Source: Kolteria novifilia (GTDB taxonomy: Bacteria > Planctomycetota > Planctomycetia > Kolteriales > Kolteriaceae). From it: a DNA stretch of 64,000 nucleotides. The stretch is from the NCBI GenBank assembly GCA_007748055.1, contig CP036279.1, forward strand, positions 1,984,001 through 2,048,000. The letters are read 5' to 3'. The first letter of the stretch is position 1. Each line of letters starts with the position of its first letter. A program made the translations under genes and the position numbers. Below the pieces are notes generated by a model. It was given only the letters and a program-made list of their open reading frames with translations. It was not told the DNA's origin and made no database searches. Of this stretch, positions 61,910 to 64,000 are shown piece after piece.

Positions 61910-62806
61910 GTGATCGAACAAAGTGTTGTCGACATCCTCAAACGCGTCGAGCGAATCCAGATCATCGCCAACCGCAAGGTCAACGACCTGATGGCGGGGC
62001 ACTACCACAGTGTCTTCCGCGGCCAGGGGATGGAGTTCGATCGCGTTCGCGAGTACCAACCCGGCGACGACGTCCGTTCGATCGACTGGAACGTCACCGC
62101 CCGAGCCGGGCATCCCTTCATCAAGCAATTCATCGAGGAGCGCGAGCTGACGGTGCTCTTCCTGGTCGACGTCTCCGCGTCGGGGGCCTTCGGATCGCTC
62201 GAGCGTTCGAAGCTCGATATGGTAATCGAAGTCGTCGCGATGTTGATGTTCTCGGCGCTGAAGAACAACGACAAGGTCGGGCTCGGGCTCTTTGCCGACG
62301 AGGTCCACTCGTACTTCCCCGCGCGGAAGGGCAAAGCGAACTTGCTACGGTTGATTCGCGAACTCGTCTCGGTTCGGCCGGTCGCCAAGGAGACCAACGT
62401 CAAAGAGGCGCTCGACTTCATCAACGGCGTCCATCGGCGGCGCGCGATCGTCTTTCTGCTCAGTGACTTTCTCGGCCAGGATCCGGCGAAGCTCAAGACC
62501 GCGCTCGCGGTCACCAATCGCCGGCACGACTTGATCACGATCAACGTCAACGACCCGCGCGAGGAATCGTTGCCCGACGTCGGTTTCGTCACGCTTCGCG
62601 ATGCCGAGACCGGCGAGGTGATGGAAGTCGACACCAGTCACCCGGAGGTCCGCCGGCTCTTCGCCGAGCAGGCGCGCGAGCGGGCCAACTCGTTCGATCA
62701 GCTCTTCAAACGCGCCTCGGTCGATCAGCTTCCCGTGCGGACCGACGCGGACTACGCCAAGGGGATCCGGCGTTTCTTCGAGATGCGCGAGCGACGCTTC
62801 CGCTAG
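61910..62806 (+). CDS. DUF58 protein (Bat-associated)
   Basis: A 298-residue protein. Residues 30-75 have GMEFDRVREYQPGDDVRSIDWNVTAR, the DUF58 signature; then a VWA-like part starts at LVDVSASG with FLLSDFLGQDP. It is cytoplasmic and acts with MoxR. GTG 61910 is chosen because AAGGGGAG lies at the right distance and the family motif begins soon after; a longer frame from 61793 reads through the repeat. The gap to moxR is 349 bases. Confidence 0.92.
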   Translation: MIEQSVVDILKRVERIQIIANRKVNDLMAGHYHSVFRGQGMEFDRVREYQPGDDVRSIDWNVTARAGHPFIKQFIEERELTVLFLVDVSASGAFGSLERSKLDMVIEVVAMLMFSALKNNDKVGLGLFADEVHSYFPARKGKANLLRLIRELVSVRPVAKETNVKEALDFINGVHRRRAIVFLLSDFLGQDPAKLKTALAVTNRRHDLITINVNDPREESLPDVGFVTLRDAETGEVMEVDTSHPEVRRLFAEQARERANSFDQLFKRASVDQLPVRTDADYAKGIRRFFEMRERRFR

Positions 62807-62867
62807 CGCCCACGCGTCGGGGCCGGATATCGTATTTGGGAACAGGGACAACAGGAAAGAACGGACG

Positions 62868-63872
62868 ATGCCACCAATGATGCGTCGAGTCGATCGAGTG
62901 CCGCTCTTGCTCGCCCTGCTTGCCGCGGGAGTCCTCGCGGCGGGGTGCGCCTCGAGCGTCCCCGGGGAAAGCGAGCAGCCGAGCGCCGCGCGAAGCGAAG
63001 TCGACGAAGGCCCCGTCAAGCTCGTCGTCGAGCTAGAGCCTTCCAAGGCGACCCTCGCCGAGCGGATGACGCTCACCGTCACCGCCAGTGCCGAGCCGGG
63101 CGTGAAGGTCGTTCCCCCCGAGTTCGGAAACGCCCTGGGGCCGCTCAACATCACCAGGGTCGACCAGCAGTTGCCCCGGATGGAGGGCGAACGCAACGTC
63201 ACCGAGGAAGTCCTTACCCTCGAACCGACCGAAGTGGGTCGCTTTCGGCTTCCCCCGATCGGGGTGACCTTCGAACAGAACGGCGAAGAGAGCTACCTGA
63301 GCGCCAAGCGGCTCACCGCCGAGATCGTTTCCAACGTGCCGGCCGACGCGTCGCTTTCGGACGTCAACGCCGCGGCGGGACCGGTCGAGATTCCGGCCAT
63401 TTGGCTCTGGGTCACGATGGCCGCGGTCGTTGTCGTCCTCGCCGGCGCGGGCTTGGGAGGATACCTCTGGTACTCCAATCAGCAAGAGAAGCGGGAAGAG
63501 ATTGTCCTGACGCCAAAACAGATCGCCCTTGCGGAGCTCGATCACCTGCTACATTCGGAGCTCGATCAAGAGGACGTCAAGCTCTTCTATGTCGAGCTGA
63601 CCGGCATCGTCCGTCGCTACATCGAGCGGACCTCGTCGGTCCACGCTCCCGAGCAGACGACCGAGGAGTTCCTCCGCGAGATCGCCTCGCATCCGACCTT
63701 CGCGGCGCACGATCGCGAGCGGCTCCAGCGATTCCTTGAGTCGGCGGACCTCGTCAAGTTCGCCGGCTATCGTCCCGGTGAGGAGGCGGTTCACTCGAGC
63801 GTCGATCGGGCCCGCAATTTCATCGACGAATTGGATCATTCATCGCGACCCGAGGAGGTGGCCGCCGTATGA
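62868..63872 (+). CDS. BatD-like lipoprotein
   Basis: A 334-residue protein. The signal peptide ends in LAAGCA, a lipobox, so the N-terminus is lipid-anchored. The extracytoplasmic part (30-175) is a beta-sandwich (VKLVVELEPSKATLAERMTLTVTASAEPGVKV), a transmembrane helix spans about 185-205, and a helical cytoplasmic region follows (ALAELDHLLHSEL...LTGIVRRYIERTS...TEEFLREIA), typical of BatD/DUF4381-type proteins. Its stop overlaps the next ATG by ATGA. Bat genes were first linked to aerotolerance in Bacteroides. Confidence 0.85.
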   Translation: MPPMMRRVDRVPLLLALLAAGVLAAGCASSVPGESEQPSAARSEVDEGPVKLVVELEPSKATLAERMTLTVTASAEPGVKVVPPEFGNALGPLNITRVDQQLPRMEGERNVTEEVLTLEPTEVGRFRLPPIGVTFEQNGEESYLSAKRLTAEIVSNVPADASLSDVNAAAGPVEIPAIWLWVTMAAVVVVLAGAGLGGYLWYSNQQEKREEIVLTPKQIALAELDHLLHSELDQEDVKLFYVELTGIVRRYIERTSSVHAPEQTTEEFLREIASHPTFAAHDRERLQRFLESADLVKFAGYRPGEEAVHSSVDRARNFIDELDHSSRPEEVAAV

Positions 63873-64000
63873 ACACGAGTTTTCGTTTTGCGGAACCCTG
63901 GTACCTGCTCCTGCTGGTGCCGCTCGGAGTCGCCATCTGGTCGACGTGGCGCCGACGCCACCGATCGGCGGTCCTCTTTTCGAGCGTCGATTTGGTCCGT
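63869..64000 (+). CDS. BatA-like VWA protein, N-terminal end
   Basis: Only 44 residues are inside the window. MNTSFRFAEPWYLLLLVPLGVAIWSTWRRRH with SSVDLVR after it is the usual BatA/BatB start: FAxPxxLLLL, one helix, then the beta-strand before the VWA domain. It overlaps the BatD-like gene by 4 bases and continues beyond the window. Confidence 0.85.
   Translation, partial: MNTSFRFAEPWYLLLLVPLGVAIWSTWRRRHRSAVLFSSVDLVR

Overview
The window looks like a chromosome segment from a planctomycete. This rests on a DUF1559 protein with a type IV pilin-like N-terminus followed by a small lipoprotein, two-domain DUF1080 protein, DUF6677 protein, an ECF sigma factor paired with a PDZ-containing anti-sigma factor, several GroEL copies, high GC content and long untranslated gaps rich in palindromic repeats. 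No rRNA, transposase, integrase or CRISPR array is visible. Two tRNA-Val genes (anticodons TAC and CAC) are present.

Layout. 1-1980: end of a cluster with a DUF6931 protein and three unrecognised genes, possibly linked to type VI secretion. 2222-5653: transketolase, tRNA-Val and a PHP phosphoesterase. 5727-17328: a long minus-strand block with agmatine deiminase and N-carbamoylputrescine amidase (ATGA overlap), an alpha/beta hydrolase, a UbiA prenyltransferase, YacG, an FmdB zinc ribbon, and the chaperone set groEL1-groES-groEL2-(terminator)-dnaJ-grpE. 17776-21431: a large acidic, tail-anchored repeat protein carrying 13 copies of an SQD motif that resembles the CheY-binding peptide of FliM, then two small membrane proteins. 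21886-28450: TSUP permease, YiiX-like lipoprotein, small unknown genes, a secreted alpha/beta hydrolase, DUF1559 and its lipoprotein. 28569-32348: PLP enzyme, then a TetR-controlled group (TetR, AhpD-like, NTF2-like, FMN split barrel) with two matching palindromic operators. 32638-34593: a Tat-exported protein and a membrane protein.

34995-48804: a secretion-related region with a zinc-ribbon/membrane/coiled-coil protein facing three consecutive VgrG spike proteins whose C-termini differ, and then a Ser/Thr kinase fused to a formylglycine-generating-enzyme (SUMF1) domain. The Pseudomonas T6SS regulators PpkA (kinase) and TagR (SUMF1-like) offer a comparison. No sheath, baseplate, Hcp, ClpV or PAAR gene is visible here, so the apparatus must lie elsewhere.

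49573-64000: an unknown gene, tRNA-Val, two TatA paralogues, an HD hydrolase divergent from glutamine-dependent NAD synthetase, a TlpA-like thioredoxin, a PDZ protein, ECF sigma/anti-sigma-PDZ operon, DUF1080, then the start of a MoxR-DUF58-BatD-BatA operon cut by the window end.

The gaps hold at least six families of short palindromic repeats, several expanded into tandem arrays (11435, 21481, 59499 and 59721 onward). The most notable candidates for new biology are the SQD-repeat membrane protein, the VgrG trio next to the kinase-SUMF1 fusion, and the anti-sigma factor that carries its own PDZ domain.
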